Part shown: piece by piece, positions 34,047-43,431 of the stretch
How positions within the stretch are numbered: the stretch's first letter is position 1
Layout of the letters: each line of letters starts with the position of its first letter
Assembly (NCBI GenBank): GCA_023525975.1
Contig: CM042032.1
Coordinates: 72,996,260-73,060,259 of the forward strand
Length of the DNA: 64,000 nucleotides
Reading direction: 5' to 3'
Source of the DNA: Smallanthus sonchifolius
Taxonomy: Eukaryota > Streptophyta > Magnoliopsida > Asterales > Asteraceae
The notes under the pieces: generated by a model
The model's input: the letters and a program-made list of their open reading frames with translations, nothing else
What the model was told of the DNA's origin: nothing
Database searches by the model: none
Position numbers and translations under genes: made by a program

Positions 34047-36472
34047 TGGAATTTAGCATAAAGCTTTTCGTTTCTCAAGAGTTCAAGTAAGATTTTCAAA
34101 TGGTTAGCATGATCTTCCTTACTCTTGGAATAGATAAGGATATCGTCAATGAATACGAAAATGAATTTGTCCAAGTAAGGTTTGCAAACTCGATTCATCA
34201 TATCCATGAAAGCTGCTGGTGCATTAGTAAGTCCAAACGGCATTATCGTGAACTCATAATGACCATACCGAGTTCTGAAGGCAGTTTTGGGAATATCTTC
34301 TTTCTGGACTTTCAATTGATGATTGCCAGAATGAAGATCGATTTGGAAAAGCATCGAGCTCCCTGGAGTTGATCAAAGAGATCATCGATTCTGGGGAGTG
34401 GATAACGGTTCTTAATCGTGACTTTATTTAGTTCACGATAGTCGATACACATGCGCATCGAGCCGTCTTTCTTTTTAACGAACAAGACCGGAGCTCCCCA
34501 AGGCGACGAGCTTGGTCTTATGAATCCTTTTTCGAGCAATTCATCCAACTGTTTCTTTAATTCTGCCATTTCCGTTGGAGCTAATCTGTACGGGGCTTTG
34601 GAAATTGGTGTTGTACCGGGTACTAGATTAATTCTGAATTCTACTTCTCTTTCAGGTGGAATTCCAGGTAGTTCATCGGGAAAAACATCAGGAAACTCAG
34701 CTACAACCGGCACAACTTCGATCTTCTTTCTAGTGTTGGTGGTTACAGATACGATGTATGCTAAGCATCCTTTTTGTAAATACTTTGTGGCTTTAACATG
34801 GAAATTATTCCAACAGAGTTATAATTTATCGCCATGTATAGTCAAAATTTTCCCCTTTGAACGAAGTTCTATAGCTTTCTTATCACACAGGATACGAGCT
34901 TGGTTAGAGGCTAACCAATCCATTCCTAGAACAATGTCAAAACCTGCCAAATTCATTAGCAACAGTTGTGCAGGAATAACATGTCCTGATAGTGTGATAT
35001 TACAATCATTTAAGATTTTAAAGATTTGGACAAGGTCACCATTGGCAATCTCTACCACGTATTTCTTGTCTAATTTAGCTAGAGTTTTATTTAACAGTCT
35101 ACAAAACCTATGATCTATAAAACTTTGGTTTGCACCAGAGTCAAACAAAACTCGAGCGTAAATATTATTGACAAGAAATGTACCCGTAATGACACCGGGC
35201 ATACCTGCTGCTTCATGAGTATGGAGAACAAATGCTCGCGCATTCTTCTTTACTCCATCTGCAGGTTTTGGACCAGTCCCCTCAGGTTTCTTTAGCTTAG
35301 GACAATTTATTTTGATGTGGCCGGCTTCACCATACTCAAAGCAAGTGATTTGCTTCTTCTTAAAACAATTCCCTATTTTGTGACCGGACATCTTGCAAAA
35401 GTTGCAGAAAAATCCGGTACGACATTGTCCTAAGTGCCTCTTTCTGCACTTGGGACATTCCGGAATAGAAGAATTGTTGTTTCGAGAAGTAAAGTTGGAT
35501 TTCTTTGATCCACTTGGGCCATGCCCAAATTCCTTCTTTCTCTTTCCCTCATCCTGGTTTGTAATTAAACTGCTGGTTAGTGATGCTCCTAGATCTATAA
35601 CATCATCAAGATTTTCACAATTTGCGACTTTGACCATGTCGCGAATTTCTTCGATTAATCCCCAAATATAACGTTTTATCAGATTTGCTTCAGGGGTAGC
35701 AAGATGTGGAACTATTCGAGCATACTCGAGGATTTTAGTCGAATATTCTTGATAATTTGTTCCTATCATCTTTAGGCTCAAGAATTTTCCCTCTATCTGT
35801 TCCCTTTCATTCTGGGGGAACGTACTTCTTTTCTACTCGGGTTTTGAAAGCACTCCAGCCTATTGCATAGGCTGGTTCTCTTCCTTTGGCAGCAACAATA
35901 TTGTTCCACCATCCTAATTCTTGGTCCTTGAATAAATTCGAGAAATAAAGAACCTTATCTTTTTCAGCACATTTGCTGATAGCTAATACGGATTCAGTCT
36001 TTTCTATCCACCTCAATGTGGCAATTCCTCCTTCTCTCCCACAGAAGGTATATGGCTTGCAGTCTTGAAACATCTTGTAAGTACATGCAACTATTTTTCT
36101 CTTCTTTTCTATATGACCATAGTTATTACCCATACTCTCATCTTCAGAAGAGTTATGGTAATATTTTTCTTTCCTAGTTTTCTCAGTCTTATGAGTTGCG
36201 GAACTTTCGGGTTTTAGTGTAATTGGTTGGGACTGAATGATAGATCGGGTATGTTGAGAATGGATAGATTTTAGATTTGATGGCTGTGCAGAAAGCCTAT
36301 CATCTTGTCTCTTTTCTAACTCAGTAAAGATCATTGGAAGAGAATCCTTGATCCCTTCCGTGATCATTTTCTGGAGATCTTTACGAGAATTAGGATTTTC
36401 AGCAGCGTTTTCAATCGTTATTTGTTTCCTTTTTCCTCTCGTGTTTTGAGAAGGTCCGGTATTTTTCGACAT
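34047..36472 (-). pseudogene. Element D duplicated unit 2: gag, protease, truncated reverse transcriptase
   Basis: Minus strand. Gag starts MSKNTGPSQNTRGKRKQI at 36472, with RWIEKTESVLAISKCAEKDK. A +1 frameshift in a C run at about 35812 precedes MIGTNYQEYSTKILEYARIV. Two zinc knuckles (CRTGFFCNFCKMSGHKIGNC and CFEYGEAGHIKINC, the first Cys pair altered) are followed by protease LFDSGANQSF. Reverse transcriptase runs to FIDDILIYS and LYAKF, then the frame passes through the junction into gag-derived sequence (QNVPQLIR). About 2.15 kb is nearly identical to unit 1. The reverse-transcriptase end is lost, so this unit alone cannot make a complete pol. Confidence 0.87.
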
Positions 36473-36563
36473 TCTATAAAAGAAATAGGATTGGAATCAA
36501 AACAAAACCTTTTTGTTGATAATAATATTTTACAGAATATGATACATATAGAAATTATTGTTC

Positions 36564-37055
36564 CTAGAAATTTCTAAAATTCTTTTCCTTATGAGCTTTT
36601 ATTAGCAAAGCATTGCGAGTTTCAACTTCAGCTTTCTCTCGTTCCAATTCAGCTATTCTGTTTAGCAACATTCGTTCCCTTTCACTTCCCGATGCATTCT
36701 CATATATATGAGGAGCAAGGATGGGAATCATCTCATAGTATGGAATGTAAGGTATATTAGAGTCAGCACGTTCTTCTTTTTCAGGATTATTCTTATAAGG
36801 CATATTGGCATATCCCTCATGAAAATTTCAGGAATATAATGGGGTGACATTATAACTTCCAGCGTTAGGAGCATAATGAAAACTTATAGAAGGATTATAG
36901 GGAACACTAGAGTTTCCTATTTCTTCGAGGCTTCTAAAAGTTGAACTTTCAGTTTACTCATTATTTTCTATAGTTGTTTCATTGGTTTTTCGTTCATGAT
37001 AACTAGCTGGAGCAAATTTACGAATAAAGCTAGGACCCTTGCCTTTTCCGACCAT
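36564..37055 (-). pseudogene. Element D leader ORF B (coiled-coil protein), upstream of gag
   Basis: Minus strand, starting ATG at 37055 (MVGKGKGPSFIRKFAPASYH) and ending RNF at 36564, about 163 codons with two in-frame stops (after IENNE and before NFHEGYAN). The C-terminal 40 residues are a likely coiled coil (SERERMLLNRIAELEREKAE, then TRNALLIKAHKEK). It lies between leader ORF A and gag, inside the element. It has no similarity to gag, envelope or known host proteins that I recognise. Conservation of a long frame with heptad pattern suggests it once encoded a protein; function unknown. Confidence 0.55.
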
Positions 37056-37109
37056 TCTGAAAAATAAACAAAACGATATTTTCTTATTATAGAAAATATA
37101 TTACAAAAT

Positions 37110-37864
37110 TCAACAAAAACGATTTGAATCTTTCATAAGTTCTTTTCTAAGTGTCATCAAGTCCTCTCCATATTCGTATACTTGTTTCCCATAAAATTTG
37201 GTTCTTGCTTTGTCCATTATCTTCTTTCTTGTTACTTCGTCCGTTTGGCGCAACGAACGGTCTAAACATTCAATAGGAGAAGAGGGCATACTTTCTGCTT
37301 AAGCATATTTAGGTGGGGGCTTACGGAGTCCCACCATAATATCATTATAAGCATTTTAGTATTCCGGAGGAGCTTGGAAATACTCTTTGAAAGGGCCATC
37401 TTATGGAGGTTCAGGAAACATATAGGGATCGTACAAAACTGGGGATCCAGAGTTGTAGGATTGATAGAATTATTTGAAATAGGATTATTGAACGGATAGT
37501 CTTCAAGATTTTTAGAAGCAGGTTCATATTGATGGGATTCCTCGGATAGATCCTCTTCTGTTGAATTATTCTGCTAGATGCAACTTGATTTAGCTTCATT
37601 GTTTCCTTGCAGTTGTTGGTTATTTGTATTCCAGTTGCTGAAGTTTGAACCAGCCTCTATCCATTGACTAGAAGAGTTATAAGATTGAGGGTGGTATTCG
37701 GGAGAGTTGTTATTAGGGAGAATGGCAAACGGGTCGTTGTTATAGTAGGGCGAAGAGGTAGGGTTCATCCGAGATCCTAAAGGATGATACTCAGGTGATT
37801 CTTGTTTAATCGGACATTTGGGGTCATAATAAACAGGTACAGAATTATCTCCAGACATCTGCAA
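37110..37864 (-). pseudogene. Element D leader ORF A, next to the primer-binding site
   Basis: Minus strand from ATG at 37864 (MQMSGDNSVPVYYDPKC) to TGA at 37110, about 250 codons. The N-terminal 95 residues are rich in Asn, Ser, Pro and Tyr, with SPEYHP repeated twice. After a stop near 37574 the frame continues (STEEDLSEESHQYEPASKN). A frameshift near 37435 then leads to VLYDPYMFPEPP, VGLRKPPPKY and a basic C-terminus (RSLRQTDEVTRKKIMDKART, MTLRKELMKDSNRFC). No known family is recognised. It sits about 330 bp inside the 5' LTR, where most gypsy elements go straight into an untranslated leader and gag. Confidence 0.5.
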
Positions 37865-38175
37865 ACTTAAAATATTAGTACTTATCTTAGTTTGGTCAAG
37901 ACATAGATACTAAAGCCAGTATATTTATCTAAAGCTCTACAAGGATGGTTATCTTTCCAGAGTAGTACCTCCAACAGATATGTTCCCAGGTAAGAGCGAC
38001 GAGTCTATGAGAGATTTATATACCGCTCTTTCCTTAGACAGAACACTTCCGTTTGTCAGATAACTACATATTGGTCAGAAGGTTACCATGTTTTCTTATC
38101 TTAATTTTTAAGTAATAGATAAACTTATGGTTAAAGCCTAGATACTAGATCCAAGTATCTAATTCGCTAAAACTT

Positions 38176-38193
38176 GTGGCTCTGATATCAACC
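38176..38193 (-). promoter_or_regulatory. Element D primer-binding site
   Basis: The complement reads GGTTGATATCAGAGCCA beside the LTR end. It matches the initiator-tRNA-Met complement TGGTATCAGAGCCA except for A in place of the second G. It establishes 38194-39752 as the 5' LTR of a minus-strand element. Confidence 0.8.
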
Positions 38194-39752
38194 TGTCACA
38201 CCCCGCCCCAGGCACCCCCTGGATGTGTGCGAGCCCGATTGGTATCATATTTGAACTTTGATTTCAGAGTTTTTATAAATATAGCGGAAGTCTTTTCAGA
38301 AGGATCGTTTCAACATTCTTTCAACATCAAGGGTTGTATTTGTAAATATCAAAACTTACTTGGAAGACAAAAGTTTTATATTTAATTTTATAAACATAGG
38401 GATTTAAATACCCTTTTCATTTGGATTACAAAACAGAGTTTGAAATCAAATACATCTATAGCCACCGGAAATAGTACTATCCAAGGTTGATCAATCCCCT
38501 AGTCCTATCTCCTTTTTCTTTTCCTTAGGATTTCCTATACACGAGACCTGAGAATCCAACGTACAAGTTATTATTTTCATAGCTCAGATCTGATGTCTGC
38601 CTCTCACATTTTCCAATCTTGGGTCAGATCTGATATCTGCCCATACCCCATTCTTATTTCAATTTATTCATTTCCTGAAAATATTTTTAAAATAAAACGT
38701 CAGCGCGAACGCCGGTGAATACAATTATCTTGATGATAAAATCATTTGGCACAAACAAGTATTAATTTCATAATCACAACTTTATGTTCAATCCACACAT
38801 TCAGTAGTCTCGTCCTGTTCAATCGCACCACAGTATACACTGGCGTCATGTCTTATAACAATGGACAGGTTTGCCTCCGAAGTTGTTATAAGACAAGCAC
38901 CGGCCACAATCCGTGAATTTCACCCGAGACCCGTGTATCCCTTGCAAGTTTTACGCATACCTATGGCATGAATGCTTTGTTCATAGAAGAACGTTGAGCA
39001 TTATTCCCTTAACCTTTATTTGGCCATTTTCGTAAATAAAATGTTTGACACAAGTTTTCAGAGAGATAAAGTATTCACCTTGATTTATAGGAATGAGCCT
39101 CTAAGTTGAAAGCTTATAGACTATCTTCTTAACTTGATTTTTCTAGCGTAACAGCACCTCTACGAGTGTTTCTTCCTACACCGGGCACTACAACGAGCGG
39201 GAGTCGAACCGAGGTCATCGGGAATGAGCTAAGGGAGCTCTGGAACAGAATTGGAAGTGAGAAGTCGTTTTTGGTGGGAGAAAATTGAATGAGCTCGACC
39301 ATCTATTTATAGGGCAAAACCTGAGCCCGTGACGGACCGTTACGGGTGGTGACGGTCCGTCACCAGTTTAGGGTTCGCGAGTCATCAGACACGTGTTGCC
39401 CTCTGGTCAATTTGGGTCGTGACGGACCGTTACCTGGCGTGACGGTCCGTTACAGAGTGATACGTGGCGCACTAGGGTGAATCTGGGGTTGTAACGGACC
39501 GTTACCAAACGTGACGGTCCGTTATAGGGTTTCCACACGTCAGAATTCAATCCTTAGTAACCGGACACGTGGCGCTTCATCAGGGTTCGTGTATCCAGCC
39601 CGTAACGGACCGTTACCGTCTGTGACGGTCCGTTACCGATGAATTTTTATGTTTTCTACTTTTTGAACCTTGAACTATAGGTTATATACATTTGTAGTCC
39701 TTGTGGTTTGTACCTTTGTCAAATCTTGGACATTTTTGTGGCAGGTGTTACA
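38194..39752 (-). repeat. Element D 5' LTR
   Basis: 1559 bp. The TATA box (CCTATAAATAG in the minus sense) is at 39303-39313. Upstream of it, four pairs of inverted decamers occur, each pair with a 20-bp repeat distance (see next feature). Transcription would run leftward into the leader ORFs. Confidence 0.88.
39331..39633 (-). promoter_or_regulatory. Array of paired inverted decamers upstream of the element D TATA box
   Basis: GACGGACCGT or AACGGACCGT begins at 39331, 39421, 39493 and 39604. Its inverted partner GACGGTCCGT begins exactly 20 bp later each time (39351, 39441, 39513, 39624). Pairs are 72-111 bp apart. The array starts about 20 bp upstream of the TATA box in the direction of transcription. 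The 3' LTR has the same array in slightly mutated form (29240-29580). The arrangement suggests a binding-site array for a dimeric transcription factor; that function is an inference. Confidence 0.6.
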
Positions 39753-39757
39753 GTTGA

Positions 39758-39975
39758 TAACAATATAAATTATATCGAAGAACCTGTGGTAATTCTAGAT
39801 AGAAAGGAAAAGTGGTTACGAAATAAAGTGATTCGTATAGTAAAGGTTTAGTGGATACATAGAAGGGGGTTGGGGGCTACATAGGAAGTCGAAGACGAAA
39901 TGAAGGAGTTGTACCCTCAGCTATTCGACTTATGACATGTTTCGAAGACGAAACCTTTTGTACGGATCGTAGACT
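39758..39975 (+). pseudogene. Element E chromodomain fragment, part 2
   Basis: Continues 27880-28104 after removal of element D: the rejoined site reads through DIEVD into NNINYIEEPVVILDRKEKWL, then VKV, a stop, WIHRRGLGAT, a stop, and EVEDEMKELYPQLFDL. This is a chromodomain tail of a plus-strand chromovirus with two internal stops. It is followed after about 30 bp by the putative LTR start TGTAACATCTCG at 39976. Confidence 0.8.
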
Positions 39976-41340
39976 TGTAACATCTCGAAAATCCGACACA
40001 CAAGTTATAATATTTCGGGTCGGAAATGAAAGAGACAAGGAAAGAGGGGGCAAAGTTCGGCAAATGAACGATGGGGTGAGGCTCTCCTTAACCATAGCCA
40101 CCAAGAGATCAGCCCCATTCCCCCAAAGTTCACCCAATTCATAGACAGAGAAAGAGATTCTAGAGAGAGAAAGTTTAATAATCAACTATTTTCATCAAGA
40201 TTGTTTCCAGTCTTCTTCTCTAGCAATCTGGAATAGGAATACATGAAGAACTGTTGCATTTAAGCTAAAGAGCGAACCTAAAACCTATGATTTCAGTTTA
40301 AATGGGTTTTGGGGTAAAACTAGGGTTTTAATCTAAAAAATAAGCGTATTTACATGTAATATTCATATTAACTCTACGTTTTAGACATAAAAAGTTGCAA
40401 TCTTGGATAAAAAATGGGGCTGTATGAGAAGATTTTCAAGTGGCGACACTAGTCGGGGGCCACGTGAAGAAGATGAACTTCAAGAGACCACACTGAGGTG
40501 TGGCGACACTAGCGATGCGACACTAAGTCCATAACGAAATTTATGGCGACACTGCCATTGGCAACACTAGTCTCCAACGACACTGTCTCCGGGCGACACT
40601 GTCTATGGACGACACTAGTGCGGCGACACTAACTCAGATTGATAGTTTTCGCGTGTTAATTTTATGCAGATCGTTTAGCAGGTGACCTAACCTAGGCTTT
40701 CCATTCCGAGTTAATTACCAACGACCAGTTGAGTTCTAGATCCCGTTTTATACCTATTTTTGGGGTGGAGTGCATACCATGTAAATGTTTATTATAAACA
40801 CGCGTTAATAAACAAAAGCGAAAGAAATGTTTAAAGGAAAGGTGAAGCATGCAAACTAACGATTTATGCAAGTTATGAAAGTAAGCAAAGTATGAGATTG
40901 TTTTTAATAAAAAATAAAGTTCGGCGTATAGAAGTCATGGCATTGTCTATATCTGGGAAGGGAATGGAAGGGAGAGGTTCCTACGGGAGCAATGTTTATG
41001 TGTTATGTTCTGTGTAAGTATGTTTTGCTTGGCAACACCCTTTTAGGGGCCTTTGTGATTAGCTAACACTTGTACAACTTGTTCTTCGTGATAGGAATAA
41101 CGATGGTTATTCATAGGGTAAACGTAACCCCCACTTCGTGCTTAGTCCTTCGGGATAACGCTTCGTGCTAAGATGCTTCGTGCTAAGTTACCTTCGTGGA
41201 AACACTTTGTGCTAAGTTCTTTGTGACAGAGTTTTTGACTTAGATTAGACCTATAATGCATGACTTGATAGTAATAATGTTTTGTAAAAGTTTTGCCCTT
41301 ACCAGCGCTGTTTGTATGTGTAAATCCTTCTACTTTTATT
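39976..41340 (+). repeat. Putative element E 3' LTR with internal motif arrays
   Basis: Starts TGTAACATCTCG just after the chromodomain tail, as expected for a 3' LTR. Two short-motif arrays are visible. GCGACACTA-type motifs occur about nine times in 40440-40635. CTTCGTGCTAAG-type motifs occur about six times in 41130-41215. The far end is not defined; similar-looking sequence resumes after the insertion at 41345-41690, so the LTR may extend to about 41.9 kb. No second LTR was found for comparison. Confidence 0.5.
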
Positions 41341-41344
41341 AAAT

Positions 41345-41690
41345 GAACTAGGTTAAAATCCCGTGTATTACACGGGTTGAATAAATATAATATTATATAC
41401 TAAGTAAAAAAAATTATTTTTTAAAAACTCGTGTTTTACACAGGTTGAATAAACCCGTGGAATACAATATAATCTGTTAATACATACACTCGTCAAAATA
41501 AGTCAGGAGATTTATTAATATAAAGATTAGTATTTTCTTTAATAATATATATTATTATTAAAAGATAGGGGTGTATTTAATAAGAGAGAGAGTCGGGAAA
41601 AAAAATGATGACAATAAATGTGGAGGCGACACGTGACATGGAAAACCTTTATTTATTATATAGTATAGATGTTTTATATAAATATAGAAC
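41345..41690. mobile_element. Unclassified small element (TAGGTTAAAATCCCGTG type)
   Basis: Begins ACTAGGTTAAAATCCCGTG with a short hairpin (CCCGTGTATTACACGGG, 41360-41376) and ends in a TTTATTATATAGTATAGAT-like tail near 41670. GAAC occurs on both sides (about 41347 and 41687). Such ends are common in plant non-autonomous elements, but I cannot assign a superfamily. No coding sequence. Confidence 0.4.
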
Positions 41691-41971
41691 TTACTCCACG
41701 TTAGCTGACTTTTAGTATGGACATCAATGTAAGTGTATGTATGAGGATAGCTCTTGGATTGCTTGACTAATTGAGAAGAGTTACCCGGTGCCCCAAGATC
41801 TCCGGCATCCCTTTTTATTATTGAAAGTTAATTTGTAATGACAATGTTCTGTTAATGGATACCTGATGCGTATGAGATCAACTATGGAACACAATCATAT
41901 ATTAGACTCTAATTACCAAAGCACATTCCATATTTGACTCCATCACTGATTGCTATCTCCGTCCCCATCTC

Positions 41972-42720
41972 TAGGACTGTAAACGAGCCGACTGGCTCGA
42001 GCTCGAAATTAAATGAGCCGGCTTGGCTCGGCTCGATTTTTTTTTTCGAGCTGAAAAGTTGGGCTCGAGCTTGGCTCGTAAAAAGCTCGAGCCAGCTCGT
42101 GGCTCGTCGAGCTAGCTCGTTTTTTTTACACATTAATATATATATATATATAAACAACAAAAAAATATTTTATTCTTGGTTTGAAGTTGATTGTCTTCAA
42201 AAAACTAAATAGATGGAAAGGACAATATATAAAAGACAAAAAAAAACATACATAACTCAAAACTTACAAAGTAGAGAGTAAATACAACGGTAGATAAAGT
42301 AAAATTTTAGTCCAAAACATAGAGTCCTTGAAAACAAATGAACTTAAAAAATCAAAACATCATATTTCAAATATAACACATATATAACATATATATATAT
42401 AGGGAAGGGTTCAAATACTAACCAACTTTTTATTTGATAACTGTGCTAACCACTATAAAACAATCACATAATTTATAAATTATTTTTTCTTTTAATTGTT
42501 AAAATAGTATTTAAGTATCTTCAATAAATATTTTTAACGTAAATACGGAAATGATGAGTCTTACGTATACGTACCAAATAATGTTACATATACGTGACAC
42601 ATAGTGTTTACATATATGTAATATTAACATAATGATAATTGATACATATACGTAACACTATGTTTGAGAGTGGTTATCATGGTTATCACATAAATATTGG
42701 TTAACATTTGAACCTCACCC

Positions 42721-42751
<31 letters not shown>

Positions 42752-42930
42752 GTATATATATATATATATTAGTTATTTAGACGAGCCGAGCCCGAGCCGA
42801 GCCAACCCTAGCTCGGCTCGATTACAATTCGAGCCGGCTCGGCTCGTTTACAACCGAGCTTTTTCGAGCCGAGTTTTTTCCGAGCTTTTTTCGAGCGAGC
42901 CATGAGTCGCGAGTTTTTTGAACAGCCCTA
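41972..42930. mobile_element. hAT-type MITE with GAGCC-rich ends
   Basis: Exact 8-bp target duplication CCCATCTC (41964-41971 and 42931-42938). Termini are TAGGACTGT at the left and ACAGCCCTA at the right, i.e. near-perfect inverted repeats. Both subterminal regions are arrays of GAGCCGAGC/CTCGGCTCG words (41985-42120 and 42780-42900), which can fold and may be transposase-binding repeats. No transposase frame. The interior contains a separate (TA)n-targeting MITE at 42401-42720. Confidence 0.85.
42401..42720. mobile_element. (TA)n-targeting MITE, family 1, copy a
   Basis: Lies inside a TA microsatellite. Ends are AGGGAAGGGTTCAAATACT and AACATTTGAACCTCACCCT, imperfect inverted repeats. A second copy at 49549-49870 is nearly identical along its whole length. 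Internal CGTATACGTA/ACATATACGT words are repeated. The arrangement resembles Micron-type MITEs, which insert into (TA)n tracts. Confidence 0.75.
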
Positions 42931-43022
42931 CCCATCTCTATCAACACATCATCTTCGGTTACCATTGGAATCTCCAACAAGATCGATTAGGGTTTTTTAC
43001 ATAAAAGTATATAATACTCTAA

Positions 43023-43080
43023 ATTTAATAATAATTATAATTATAATAATAATAATATATATCTATATATATTATATTTA
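43023..43080. repeat. AT microsatellite
   Basis: Irregular TAA/TA tract immediately left of the hAT element at 43085; it contributes most of that element's target duplication. Confidence 0.7.
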
Positions 43081-43084
43081 TATG

Positions 43085-43423
43085 CAGGGCCGGCTGGGAT
43101 AGAGGTGCAGGTTGGGCTGCTGCACCGGGACATGTTCACGAGTGGGACATAATTTTTTTAAAAATTTTTATATATATATATATTATAAAAAAAATTAAAT
43201 AACTTATAAAATCTGAAAAATTTTATAAAATTTAGGAGCAATTTTTTTTTAAGTACTTAGGTATGTAACTAGATACTTTTCTATAGTAATTTTATTTTCT
43301 TTATTATTTTAATTATAATTATCGCCGTATTATTGAATTTATTTATATACGTGCATATTGAAGGGGAATGGGGACATTTTTTTTATGTCGAGCCGGATAC
43401 TTAATTTCTCGGAGAAGGCCCTG
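43085..43423. mobile_element. hAT-type MITE, 339 bp
   Basis: Exact 8-bp duplication TTTATATG (43077-43084 and 43424-43431). Ends are CAGGGCC and GGCCCTG, a perfect 7-bp terminal inverted repeat typical of plant hAT elements. The interior is AT-rich with no coding sequence. Confidence 0.85.
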
Positions 43424-43431
43424 TTTATATG

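Larger units (their letters stand above)
28105..39752 (-). mobile_element. Ty3-gypsy chromovirus element D (complete ends)
   Basis: A full-length minus-strand element flanked by the exact duplication GTTGA (28100-28104 and 39753-39757). 3' LTR 28105-29693 and 5' LTR 38194-39752, both starting TGTCACACCCCGCC and ending GGTGTTACA. The primer-binding site complement is at 38176-38190 (TGATATCAGAGCCA in the minus sense, one base off the usual tRNA-Met complement). The polypurine tract is at 29694-29706 (AAGTTGGGGAGGA in the minus sense). The interior encodes two leader ORFs, gag, protease, reverse transcriptase, RNase H, integrase and chromodomain, all with stops or frameshifts. A ~2.15-kb segment is tandemly duplicated inside. 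Confidence 0.92.

Noticed and set aside
32634..35295. Plus-strand frames in element D, up to 220 codons
   Set aside because: Antisense shadows of gag and protease; they appear twice only because that segment is duplicated.
28105..39752. Endogenous pararetrovirus or envelope-bearing element
   Set aside because: No movement protein, coat-protein or envelope-like region; LTRs, integrase and chromodomain identify an ordinary chromovirus.
40440..40640. CRISPR-like array from spaced GCGACACT repeats
   Set aside because: Plant LTR context, irregular spacing and very short repeats; not a CRISPR array.
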